Of a DNA stretch of 64,000 bases, positions 30,739 to 44,100 are shown in pieces. A model generated the notes under the pieces. That model saw only the letters and a program-made list of their open reading frames with translations. It was not told the origin of the DNA and did not search any database. Position numbers and translations under genes: made by a program. The stretch is from Crossaster papposus (taxonomy: Eukaryota; Echinodermata; Asteroidea; Velatida; Solasteridae), in the NCBI GenBank assembly GCA_037893245.1, contig JBAIAA010000784.1:558001-622000 (forward strand), written 5' to 3'. How positions within the stretch are numbered: position 1 is the stretch's first letter; each line of letters opens with the position of its first letter.

Positions 30739-30842
30739 TTATGTAAATTTAGAAAAACAACAAACAAAATAAAAGCAGACATTCTAAAAACATTCTAAAA
30801 TAATTATTAAATTTGAATAACAGTGAAGCAAAAATACCTCTT

Positions 30843-30914
30843 TAGCAGAGCGAGGTTTCGGTCCTCGGGCCTCTGGGTTATGGGCCCATCACGATCCCAC
30901 TGCACCACTCTGCG
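30843..30914 (-). tRNA. Reference m1: initiator tRNA-Met-like module (CAT)
   Basis: Acceptor CGCAGAG/CTCTGCT pairs at six of seven positions without G:U. D arm GTGC-AGTGGGA-TCGT has one mismatch, anticodon arm ATGGG-CCCATAA-CCCAG, variable AGGCC, T arm CGAGG-ACCGAAA-CCTCG. The B box GGACCGAAACC has one deviation. T5 lies at 30830-30834, eight bases past the 3' end. Confidence 0.6.
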
Positions 30915-30963
30915 TAACTATTTGTAATGAAAATGAAATCACTTTCAAGGAAATAATTATCCT

Positions 30964-31035
30964 GAGCAGACCGAGGTTGTGGTCAACCAAACTCTCGGGT
31001 ACTGACCAAGAAAGTGTCTACTTTGTCACTCCGAG
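30964..31035 (-). pseudogene. Degenerate 72-nt tRNA module between m1 and m2
   Basis: Sister of the module at 30561-30632: exact 72-nt length, anticodon stem CTTGG/CCGAG paired around TCAGTAC, other stems decayed. The left-array equivalent is 481-552. It shows that the ancestral 400-bp monomer had three tRNA copies. Confidence 0.6.
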
Positions 31036-34000
31036 TCGAGTACCTCATGTCATACCAAAAACTTGTTAGCAGAGCGAGGTTTCGATCCTCGGACCTCTGG
31101 GTTATGGGCCCAGCACGCTTCAACTGCGCCACTATGCCTCATGTAAATTTAGAAAATGCAAACAAAATGAAAGCAGACATTCTAAAAACATTCTACAATA
31201 TTTATTAAATGTGAATAGCAGTGAAGCAAAAATACCTAGTTAGCAAAGCGAGGTTTTGGTCCTCGGACCTCTGGGCTATGGGCCCATCACGCTCCCGCTG
31301 CACTACTCTGCGTAACTATTTTTAATGAAAATGAAATCCCTATCAAATACAAAATTATCCTGAGCAGACCGAGGTTGTGATCATCCGAACTCTCGGTTAC
31401 TGACCAAGAAAGGGTCTACTTTGTCACTCTGAGTCGAGTACTTCAAGTCATACCAAAAACTTATTAGCAGCAGAACGAGGTTTTGATCCTCGGCACTCTG
31501 GGTTATAGGCCCAGCAAGCTTCCACTGCGCCACCATGCCTCATGTAAATTTAGAAAAACAACAAACAAAATAAAAGCAGACATTCTAAAAACATTCTAAA
31601 ATAATTATTAAATTTGAATAACAGTGAAGCAAAAATACCTCTTTAGCAGAGCGAGGTTTCGGTCCTCGGGCCTCTGGGTTATGGGCCCATCACGATCCCA
31701 CTGCACCACTCTGCGTAACTATTTGTAATGAAAATGAAATCACTTTCAAGGAAATAATTATCCTGAGCAGACCGAGGTTGTGGTCAACCAAACTCTCGGG
31801 TACTGACCAAGAAAGTGTCTACTTTGTCACTCCGAGTCGAGTACCTCATGTCATACCAAAAACTTGTTAGCAGAGCGAGGTTTCGATCCTCGGACCTCTG
31901 GGTTATGGGCCCAGCACGCTTCAACTGCGCCACTATGCCTCATGTAAATTTAGAAAATGCAAACAAAATGAAAGCAGACATTCTAAAAACATTCTACAAT
32001 ATTTATTAAATGTGAATAGCAGTGAAGCAAAAATACCTAGTTAGCAAAGCGAGGTTTTGGTCCTCGGACCTCTGGGCTATGGGCCCATCACGCTCCCGCT
32101 GCACTACTCTGCGTAACTATTTTTAATGAAAATGAAATCCCTATCAAATACAAAATTATCCTGAGCAGACCGAGGTTGTGATCATCCGAACTCTCGGTTA
32201 CTGACCAAGAAAGGGTCTACTTTGTCACTCTGAGTCGAGTACTTCAAGTCATACCAAAAACTTATTAGCAGCAGAACGAGGTTTTGATCCTCGGCACTCT
32301 GGGTTATAGGCCCAGCAAGCTTCCACTGCGCCACCATGCCTCATGTAAATTTAGAAAAACAACAAACAAAATAAAAGCAGACATTCTAAAAACATTCTAA
32401 AATAATTATTAAATTTGAATAACAGTGAAGCAAAAATACCTCTTTAGCAGAGCGAGGTTTCGGTCCTCGGGCCTCTGGGTTATGGGCCCATCACGATCCC
32501 ACTGCACCACTCTGCGTAACTATTTGTAATGAAAATGAAATCACTTTCAAGGAAATAATTATCCTGAGCAGACCGAGGTTGTGGTCAACCAAACTCTCGG
32601 GTACTGACCAAGAAAGTGTCTACTTTGTCACTCCGAGTCGAGTACCTCATGTCATACCAAAAACTTGTTAGCAGAGCGAGGTTTCGATCCTCGGACCTCT
32701 GGGTTATGGGCCCAGCACGCTTCAACTGCGCCACTATGCCTCATGTAAATTTAGAAAATGCAAACAAAATGAAAGCAGACATTCTAAAAACATTCTACAA
32801 TATTTATTAAATGTGAATAGCAGTGAAGCAAAAATACCTAGTTAGCAAAGCGAGGTTTTGGTCCTCGGACCTCTGGGCTATGGGCCCATCACGCTCCCGC
32901 TGCACTACTCTGCATAACTATTTTTAATGAAAATGAAATCCCTATCAAATACAAAATTATCCTGAGCAGACCGAGGTTGTGATCATCCGAACTCTCGGTT
33001 ACTGACCAAGAAAGGGTCTACTTTGTCACTCTGAGTCGAGTACTTCAAGTCATACCAAAAACTTATTAGCAGCAGAACGAGGTTTTGATCCTCGGCACTC
33101 TGGGTTATAGGTCCAGCAAGCTTCCACTGCGCCACCATGCCTCATGTAAATTTAGAAAAACAACAAACAAAATAAAAGCAGACATTCTAAAAACATTCTA
33201 AAATAATTATTAAATTTGAATAACAGTGAAGCAAAAATACCTCTTTAGCAGAGCGAGGTTTCGGTCCTCGGGCCTCTGGGTTATGGGCCCATCACGATCC
33301 CACTGCACCACTCTGCGTAACTATTTGTAATGAAAATGAAATCACTTTCAAGGAAATAATTATCCTGAGCAGACCGAGGTTGTGGTCAACCAAACTCTCG
33401 GGTACTGACCAAGAAAGTGTCTACTTTGTCACTCCGAGTCGAGTACCTCATGTCATACCAAAAACTTGTTAGCAGAGCGAGGTTTCGATCCTCGGACCTC
33501 TGGGTTATGGGCCCAGCACGCTTCAACTGCGCCACTATGCCTCATGTAAATTTAGAAAATGCAAACAAAATGAAAGCAGACATTCTAAAAACATTCTACA
33601 ATATTTATTAAATGTGAATAGCAGTGAAGCAAAAATACCTAGTTAGCAAAGCGAGGTTTTGGTCCTCGGACCTCTGGGCTATGGGCCCATCACGCTCCCG
33701 CTGCACTACTCTGCGTAACTATTTTTAATGAAAATGAAATCCCTATCAAATACAAAATTATCCTGAGCAGACCGAGGTTGTGATCATCCGAACTCTCGGT
33801 TACTGACCAAGAAAGGGTCTACTTTGTCACTCTGAGTCGAGTACTTCAAGTCATACCAAAAACGTATTAGCAGCAGAACGAGGTTTTGATCCTCGGCACT
33901 CTGCGTTATAGGCCCAGCAAGCTTCCACTGCGCCACCATGCCTCATGTAAATTTAGAAAAACAACAAACAAAATAAAAGCAGACATTCTAAAAACATTCT

Positions 34001-37000
34001 AAAATAATTATTAAATTTGAATAACAGTGAAGCAAAAATACCTCTTTAGCAGAGCGAGGTTTCGGTCCTCGGGCCTCTGGGTTATGGGCCCATCACGATC
34101 CCACTGCACCACTCTGCGTAACTATTTGTAATGAAAATGAAATCACTTTCAAGGAAATAATTATCCTGAGCAGACCGAGGTTGTGGTCAACCAAACTCTC
34201 GGGTACTGACCAAGAAAGTGTCTACTTTGTCACTCCGAGTCGAGTACCTCATGTCATACCAAAAACTTGTTAGCAGAGCGAGGTTTCGATCCTCGGACCT
34301 CTGGGTTATGGGCCCAGCACGCTTCAACTGCGCCACTATGCCTCATGTAAATTTAGAAAATGCAAACAAAATGAAAGCAGACATTCTAAAAACATTCTAC
34401 AATATTTATTAAATGTGAATAGCAGTGAAGCAAAAATACCTAGTTAGCAAAGCGAGGTTTTGGTCCTCGGACCTCTGGGCTATGGGCCCATCACGCTCCC
34501 GCTGCACTACTCTGCGTAACTATTTTTAATGAAAATGAAATCCCTATCAAATACAAAATTATCCTGAGCAGACCGAGGTTGTGATCATCCGAACTCTCGG
34601 TTACTGACCAAGAAAGGGTCTACTTTGTCACTCTGAGTCGAGTACTTCAAGTCATACCAAAAACTTATTAGCAGCAGAACGAGGTTTTGATCCTCGGCAC
34701 TCTGGGTTATAGGCCCAGCAAGCTTCCACTGCGCCACCATGCCTCATGTAAATTTAGAAAAACAACAAACAAAATAAAAGCAGACATTCTAAAAACATTC
34801 TAAAATAATTATTAAATTTGAATAACAGTGAAGCAAAAATACCTCTTTAGCAGAGCGAGGTTTCGGTCCTCGGGCCTCTGGGTTATGGGCCCATCACGAT
34901 CCCACTGCACCACTCTGCGTAACTATTTGTAATGAAAATGAAATCACTTTCAAGGAAATAATTATCCTGAGCAGACCGAGGTTGTGGTCAACCAAACTCT
35001 CGGGTACTGACCAAGAAAGTGTCTACTTTGTCACTCCGAGTCGAGTACCTCATGTCATACCAAAAACTTGTTAGCAGAGCGAGGTTTCGATCCTCGGACC
35101 TCTGGGTTATGGGCCCAGCACGCTTCAACTGCGCCACTATGCCTCATGTAAATTTAGAAAATGCAAACAAAATGAAAGCAGACATTCTAAAAACATTCTA
35201 CAATATTTATTAAATGTGAATAGCAGTGAAGCAAAAATACCTAGTTAGCAAAGCGAGGTTTTGGTCCTCGGACCTCTGGGCTATGGGCCCATCACGCTCC
35301 CGCTGCACTACTCTGCGTAACTATTTTTAATGAAAATGAAATCCCTATCAAATACAAAATTATCCTGAGCAGACCGAGGTTGTGATCATCCGAACTCTCG
35401 GTTACTGACCAAGAAAGGGTCTACTTTGTCACTCTGAGTCGAGTACTTCAAGTCATACCAAAAACTTATTAGCAGCAGAACGAGGTTTTGATCCTCGGCA
35501 CTCTGGGTTATAGGCCCAGCAAGCTTCCACTGCGCCACCATGCCTCATGTAAATTTAGAAAAACAACAAACAAAATAAAAGCAGACATTCTAAAAACATT
35601 CTAAAATAATTATTAAATTTGAATAACAGTGAAGCAAAAATACCTCTTTAGCAGAGCGAGGTTTCGGTCCTCGGGCCTCTGGGTTATGGGCCCATCACGA
35701 TCCCACTGCACCACTCTGCGTAACTATTTGTAATGAAAATGAAATCACTTTCAAGGAAATAATTATCCTGAGCAGACCGAGGTTGTGGTCAACCAAACTC
35801 TCGGGTACTGACCAAGAAAGTGTCTACTTTGTCACTCCGAGTCGAGTACCTCATGTCATACCAAAAACTTGTTAGCAGAGCGAGGTTTCGATCCTCGGAC
35901 CTCTGGGTTATGGGCCCAGCACGCTTCAACTGCGCCACTATGCCTCATGTAAATTTAGAAAATGCAAACAAAATGAAAGCAGACATTCTAAAAACATTCT
36001 ACAATATTTATTAAATGTGAATAGCAGTGAAGCAAAAATACCTAGTTAGCAAAGCGAGGTTTTGGTCCTCGGACCTCTGGGCTATGGGCCCATCACGCTC
36101 CCGCTGCACTACTCTGCGTAACTATTTTTAATGAAAATGAAATCCCTATCAAATACAAAATTATCCTGAGCAGACCGAGGTTGTGATCATCCGAACTCTC
36201 GGTTACTGACCAAGAAAGGGTCTACTTTGTCACTCTGAGTCGAGTACTTCAAGTCATACCAAAAACTTATTAGCAGCAGAACGAGGTTTTGATCCTCGGC
36301 ACTCTGGGTTATAGGCCCAGCAAGCTTCCACTGCGCCACCATGCCTTATGTAAATTTAGAAAAACAACAAACAAAATAAAAGCAGACATTCTAAAAACAT
36401 TCTAAAATAATTATTAAATTTGAATAACAGTGAAGCAAAAATACCTCTTTAGCAGAGCGAGGTTTCGGTCCTCGGGCCTCTGGGTTATGGGCCCATCACG
36501 ATCCCACTGCACCACTCTGCGTAACTATTTGTAATGAAAATGAAATCACTTTCAAGGAAATAATTATCCTGAGCAGACCGAGGTTGTGGTCAACCAAACT
36601 CTCGGGTACTGACCAAGAAAGTGTCTACTTTGTCACTCCGAGTCGAGTACCTCATGTCATACCAAAGACTTGTTAGCAGAGCGAGGTTTCGATCCTCGGA
36701 CCTCTGGGTTATGGGCCCAGCACGCTTCAACTGCGCCACTATGCCTCATGTAAATTTAGAAAATGCAAACAAAATGAAAGCAGACATTCTAAAAACATTC
36801 TACAATATTTATTAAATGTGAATAGCAGTGAAGCAAAAATACCTAGTTAGCAAAGCGAGGTTTTGGTCCTCGGACCTCTGGGCTATGGGCCCATCACGCT
36901 CCCGCTGCACTACTCTGCGTAACTATTTTTAATGAAAATGAAATCCCTATCAAATACAAAATTATCCTGAGCAGACCGAGGTTGTGATCATCCGAACTCT

Positions 37001-38051
37001 CGGTTACTGACCAAGAAAGGGTCTACTTTGTCACTCTGAGTCGAGTACTTCAAGTCATACCAAAAACTTATTAGCAGCAGAACGAGGTTTTGATCCTCGG
37101 CACTCTGGGTTATAGGCCCAGCAAGCTTCCACTGCGCCACCATGCCTCATGTAAATTTAGAAAAACAACAAACAAAATAAAAGCAGACATTCTAAAAACA
37201 TTCTAAAATAATTATTAAATTTGAATAACAGTGAAGCAAAAATACCTCTTTAGCAGAGCGAGGTTTCGGTCCTCGGGCCTCTGGGTTATGGGCCCATCAC
37301 GATCCCACTGCACCACTCTGCGTAACTATTTGTAATGAAAATGAAATCACTTTCAAGGAAATAATTATCCTGAGCAGACCGAGGTTGTGGTCAACCAAAC
37401 TCTCGGGTACTGACCAAGAAAGTGTCTACTTTGTCACTCCGAGTCGAGTACCTCATGTCATACCAAAAACTTGTTAGCAGAGCGAGGTTTCGATCCTCGG
37501 ACCTCTGGGTTATGGGCCCAGCACGCTTCAACTGCGCCACTATGCCTCATGTAAATTTAGAAAATGCAAACAAAATGAAAGCAGACATTCTAAAAACATT
37601 CTACAATATTTATTAAATGTGAATAGCAGTGAAGCAAAAATACCTAGTTAGCAAAGCGAGGTTTTGGTCCTCGGACCTCTGGGCTATGGGCCCATCACGC
37701 TCCCGCTGCACTACTCTGCGTAACTATTTTTAATGAAAATGAAATCCCTATCAAATACAAAATTATCCTGAGCAGACCGAGGTTGTGATCATCCGAACTC
37801 TCGGTTACTGACCAAGAAAGGGTCTACTTTGTCACTCTGAGTCGAGTACTTCAAGTCATACCAAAAACTTATTAGCAGCAGAACGAGGTTTTGATCCTCG
37901 GCACTCTGGGTTATAGGCCCAGCAAGCTTCCACTGCGCCACCATGCCTCATGTAAATTTAGAAAAACAACAAACAAAATAAAAGCAGACATTCTAAAAAC
38001 ATTCTAAAATAATTATTAAATTTGAATAACAGTGAAGCAAAAATACCTCTT

Positions 38052-38116
38052 TAGCAGAGCGAGGTTTCGGTCCTCGGGCCTCTGGGCCCATCACGATCCC
38101 ACTGCACCACTCTGCG
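38052..38116 (-). pseudogene. m1 module with 7-base deletion removing the anticodon
   Basis: Plus strand reads CTCTGGGCCCATC where intact copies have CTCTGGGTTATGGGCCCATC. The 65-nt module cannot form an anticodon loop. The loss lies between GGG direct repeats, typical of slippage. Confidence 0.7.
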
Positions 38117-41100
38117 TAACTATTTGTAATGAAAATGAAATCACTTTCAAGGAAATAATTATCCTGAGCAGACCGAGGTTGTGGTCAACCAAACTCTCGG
38201 GTACTGACCAAGAAAGTGTCTACTTTGTCACTCCGAGTCGAGTACCTCATGTCATACCAAAAACTTGTTAGCAGAGCGAGGTTTCGATCCTCGGACCTCT
38301 GGGTTATGGGCCCAGCACGCTTCAACTGCGCCACTATGCCTCATGTAAATTTAGAAAATGCAAACAAAATGAAAGCAGACATTCTAAAAACATTCTACAA
38401 TATTTATTAAATGTGAATAGCAGTGAAGCAAAAATACCTAGTTAGCAAAGCGAGGTTTTGGTCCTCGGACCTCTGGGCTATGGGCCCATCACGCTCCCGC
38501 TGCACTACTCTGCGTAACTATTTTTAATGAAAATGAAATCCCTATCAAATACAAAATTATCCTGAGCAGACCGAGGTTGTGATCATCCGAACTCTCGGTT
38601 ACTGACCAAGAAAGGGTCTACTTTGTCACTCTGAGTCGAGTACTTCAAGTCATACCAAAAACTTATTAGCAGCAGAACGAGGTTTTGATCCTCGGCACTC
38701 TGGGTTATAGGCCCAGCAAGCTTCCACTGCGCCACCATGCCTCATGTAAATTTAGAAAAACAACAAACAAAATAAAAGCAGACATTCTAAAAACATTCTA
38801 AAATAATTATTAAATTTGAATAACAGTGAAGCAAAAATACCTCTTTAGCAGAGCGAGGTTTCGGTCCTCGGGCCTCTGGGTTATGGGCCCATCACGATCC
38901 CACTGCACCACTCTGCGTAACTATTTGTAATGAAAATGAAATCACTTTCAAGGAAATAATTATCCTGAGCAGACCGAGGTTGTGGTCAACCAAACTCTCG
39001 GGTACTGACCAAGAAAGTGTCTACTTTGTCACTCCGAGTCGAGTACCTCATGTCATACCAAAAACTTGTTAGCAGAGCGAGGTTTCGATCCTCGGACCTC
39101 TGGGTTATGGGCCCAGCACGCTTCAACTGCGCCACTATGCCTCATGTAAATTTAGAAAATGCAAACAAAATGAAAGCAGACATTCTAAAAACATTCTACA
39201 ATATTTATTAAATGTGAATAGCAGTGAAGCAAAAATACCTAGTTAGCAAAGCGAGGTTTTGGTCCTCGGACCTCTGGGCTATGGGCCCATCACGCTCCCG
39301 CTGCACTACTCTGCGTAACTATTTTTAATGAAAATGAAATCCCTATCAAATACAAAATTATCCTGAGCAGACCGAGGTTGTGATCATCCGAACTCTCGGT
39401 TACTGACCAAGAAAGGGTCTACTTTGTCACTCTGAGTCGAGTACTTCAAGTCATACCAAAAACTTATTAGCAGCAGAACGAGGTTTTGATCCTCGGCACT
39501 CTGGGTTATAGGCCCAGCAAGCTTCCACTGCGCCACCATGCCTCATGTAAATTTAGAAAAACAACAAACAAAATAAAAGCAGACATTCTAAAAACATTCT
39601 AAAATAATTATTAAATTTGAATAACAGTGAAGCAAAAATACCTCTTTAGCAGAGCGAGGTTTCGGTCCTCGGGCCTCTGGGTTATGGGCCCATCACGATC
39701 CCACTGCACCACTTTGCGTAACTATTTGTAATGAAAATGAAATCACTTTCAAGGAAATAATTATCCTGAGCAGACCGAGGTTGTGGTCAACCAAACTCTC
39801 GGGTACTGACCAAGAAAGTGTCTACTTTGTCACTCCGAGTCGAGTACCTCATGTCATACCAAAAACTTGTTAGCAGAGCGAGGTTTCGATCCTCGGACCT
39901 CTGGGTTATGGGCCCAGCACGCTTCAACTGCGCCACTATGCCTCATGTAAATTTAGAAAATGCAAACAAAATGAAAGCAGACATTCTAAAAACATTCTAC
40001 AATATTTATTAAATGTGAATAGCAGTGAAGCAAAAATACCTAGTTAGCAAAGCGAGGTTTTGGTCCTCGGACCTCTGGGCTATGGGCCCATCACGCTCCC
40101 GCTGCACTACTCTGCGTAACTATTTTTAATGAAAATGAAATCCCTATCAAATACAAAATTATCCTGAGCAGACCGAGGTTGTGATCATCCGAACTCTCGG
40201 TTACTGACCAAGAAAGGGTCTACTTTGTCACTCTGAGTCGAGTACTTCAAGTCATACCAAAAACTTATTAGCAGCAGAACGAGGTTTTGATCCTCGGCAC
40301 TCTGGGTTATAGGCCCAGCAAGCTTCCACTGCGCCACCATGCCTCATGTAAATTTAGAAAAACAACAAACAAAATAAAAGCAGACATTCTAAAAACATTC
40401 TAAAATAATTATTAAATTTGAATAACAGTGAAGCAAAAATACCTCTTTAGCAGAGCGAGGTTTCGGGCCTCGGGCCTCTGGGTTATGGGCCCATCACGAT
40501 CCCACTGCACCACTCTGCGTAACTATTTGTAATGAAAATGAAATCACTTTCAAGGAAATAATTATCCTGAGCAGACCGAGGTTGTGGTCAACCAAACTCT
40601 CGGGTACTGACCAAGAAAGTGTCTACTTTGTCACTCCGAGTCGAGTACCTCATGTCATACCAAAAACTTGTTAGCAGAGCGAGGTTTCGATCCTCGGACC
40701 TCTGGGTTATGGGCCCAGCACGCTTCAACTGCGCCACTATGCCTCATGTAAATTTAGAAAATGCAAACAAAATGAAAGCAGACATTCTAAAAACATTCTA
40801 CAATATATTTATTAAATGTGAATAGCAGTGAAGCAAAAATACCTAGTTAGCAAAGCGAGGTTTTGGTCCTCGGACCTCTGGGCTATGGGCCCATCACGCT
40901 CCCGCTGCACTACTCTGCGTAACTATTTTTAATGAAAATGAAATCCCTATCAAATACAAAATTATCCTGAGCAGACCGAGGTTGTGATCATCCGAACTCT
41001 CGGTTACTGACCAAGAAAGGGTCTACTTTGTCACTCTGAGTCGAGTACTTCAAGTCATACCAAAAACTTATTAGCAGCAGAACGAGGTTTTGATCCTCGG

Positions 41101-44100
41101 CACTCTGGGTTATAGGCCCAGCAAGCTTCCACTGCGCCACCATGCCTCATGTAAATTTAGAAAAACAACAAACAAAATAAAAGCAGACATTCTAAAAACA
41201 TTCTAAAATAATTATTAAATTTGAATAACAGTGAAGCAAAAATACCTCTTTAGCAGAGCGAGGTTTCGGTCCTCGGGCCTCTGGGTTATGGGCCCATCAC
41301 GATCCCACTGCACCACTCTGCGTAACTATTTGTAATGAAAATGAAATCACTTTCAAGGAAATAATTATCCTGAGCAGACCGAGGTTGTGGTCAACCAAAC
41401 TCTCGGGTACTGACCAAGAAAGTGTCTACTTTGTCACTCCGAGTCGAGTACCTCATGTCATACCAAAAACTTGTTAGCAGAGCGAGGTTTCGATCCTCGG
41501 ACCTCTGGGTTATGGGCCCAGCACGCTTTAACTGCGCCACTATGCCTCATGTAAATTTAGAAAATGCAAACAAAATGAAAGCAGACATTCTAAAAACATT
41601 CTACAATATTTATTAAATTTGAATAGCAGTGAAGCAAAAATACCTAGTTAGCAAAGCGAGGTTTTGGTCCTCGGACCTCTGGGCTATGGGCCCATCACGC
41701 TCCCGCTGCACTACTCTGCGTAACTATTTTTAATGAAAATGAAATCCCTATCAAATACAAAATTATCCTGAGCAGACCGAGGTTGTGATCATCCGAACTC
41801 TCGGTTACTGACCAAGAAAGGGTCTACTTTGTCACTCTGAGTCGAGTACTTCAAGTCATACCAAAAACTTATTAGCAGCAGAACGAGGTTTTGATCCTCG
41901 GCACTCTGCATTATAGGCCCAGCAAGCTTCCACTGCGCCACCATGCCTCATGTAAATTTAGAAAAACAACAAACAAAATAAAAGCAGACATTCTAAAAAC
42001 ATTCTAAAATAATTATTAAATTTGAATAACAGTGAAGCAAAAATACCTCTTTAGCAGAGCGAGGTTTCGGTCCTCGGGCCTCTGGGTTATGGGCCCATCA
42101 CGATCCCACTGCACCACTCTGCGTAACTATTTGTAATGAAAATGAAATCACTTTCAAGGAAATAATTATCCTGAGCAGACCGAGGTTGTGGTCAACCAAA
42201 CTCTCGGGTACTGACCAAGAAGGTGTCTACTTTGTCACTCCGAGTCGAGTACCTCATGTCATACCAAAAACTTGTTAGCAGAGCGAGGTTTCGATCCTCG
42301 GACCTCTGGGTTATGGGCCCAGCACGCTTCAACTGCGCCACTATGCCTCATGTAAATTTAGAAAATGCAAACAAAATGAAAGCAGACATTCTAAAAACAT
42401 TCTACAATATTTATTAAATGTGAATAGCAGTGAAGCAAAAATACCTAGTTAGCAAAGCGAGGTTTTGGTCCTCGGACCTCTGGGCTATGGGCCCATCACG
42501 CTCCCGCTGCACTACTCTGCGTAACTATTTTTAATGAAAATGAAATCCCTATCAAATACAAAATTATCCTGAGCAGACCGAGGTTGTGATCATCCGAACT
42601 CTCGGTTACTGACCAAGAAAGGGTCTACTTTGTCACTCTGAGTCGAGTACTTCAAGTCATACCAAAAACTTATTAGCAGCAGAACGAGGTTTTGATCCTC
42701 GGCACTCTGGGTTATAGGCCCAGCAAGCTTCCACTGCGCCACCATGCCTCATGTAAATTTAGAAAAACAACAAACAAAATAAAAGCAGACATTCTAAAAA
42801 CATTCTAAAATAATTATTAAATTTGAATAACAGTGAAGCAAAAATACCTCTTTAGCAGAGCGAGGTTTCGGTCCTCGGGCCTCTGGGTTATGGGCCCATC
42901 ACGATCCCACTGCACCACTCTGCGTAACTATTTGTAATGAAAATGAAATCACTTTCAAGGAAATAATTATCCTGAGCAGACCGAGGTTGTGGTCAACCAA
43001 ACTCTCGGGTACTGACCAAGAAAGTGTCTACTTTGTCACTCCGAGTCGAGTACCTCATGTCATACCAAAAACTTGTTAGCAGAGCGAGGTTTCGATCCTC
43101 GGACCTCTGGGTTATGGGCCCAGCACGCTTTAACTGCGCCACTATGCCTCATGTAAATTTAGAAAATGCAAACAAAATGAAAGCAGACATTCTAAAAACA
43201 TTCTACAATATTTATTAAATGTGAATAGCAGTGAAGCAAAAATACCTAGTTAGCAAAGCGAGGTTTTGGTCCTCGGACCTCTGGGCTATGGGCCCATCAC
43301 GCTCCCGCTGCACTACTCTGCGTAACTATTTTTAATGAAAATGAAATCCCTATCAAATACAAAATTATCCTGAGCAGACCGAGGTTGTGATCATCCGAAC
43401 TCTCGGTTACTGACCAAGAAAGGGTCTACTTTGTCACTCTGAGTCGAGTACTTCAAGTCATACCAAAAACTTATTAGCAGCAGAACGAGGTTTTGATCCT
43501 CGGCACTCTGCATTATAGGCCCAGCAAGCTTCCACTGCGCCACCATGCCTCATGTAAATTTAGAAAAACAACAAACAAAATAAAAGCAGACATTCTAAAA
43601 ACATTCTAAAATAATTATTAAATTTGAATAACAGTGAAGCAAAAATACCTCTTTAGCAGAGCGAGGTTTCGGTCCTCGGGCCTCTGGGTTATGGGCCCAT
43701 CACGATCCCACTGCACCACTCTGCGTAACTATTTGTAATGAAAATGAAATCACTTTCAAGGAAATAATTATCCTGAGCAGACCGAGGTTGTGGTCAACCA
43801 AACTCTCGGGTACTGACCAAGAAAGTGTCTACTTTGTCACTCCGAGTCGAGTACCTCATGTCATACCAAAAACTTGTTAGCAGAGCGAGGTTTCGATCCT
43901 CGGACCTCTGGGTTATGGGCCCAGCACGCTTCAACTGCGCCACTATGCCTCATGTAAATTTAGAAAATGCAAACAAAATGAAAGCAGACATTCTAAAAAC
44001 ATTCTACAATATTTATTAAATGTGAATAGCAGTGAAGCAAAAATACCTAGTTAGCAAAACGAGGTTTTGGTCCTCGGACCTCTGTGCTATGGGCCCATCA

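Larger units (their letters stand above)
30266..31066. repeat. Reference 801-bp higher-order unit
   Basis: One representative unit used to place the modules. Spacing from m2 to m3 is 174, m3 to m4 is 227, m4 to m1 is 176 and m1 to the next m2 is 224, total 801. All six 72-nt modules are on the minus strand. Confidence 0.9.
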
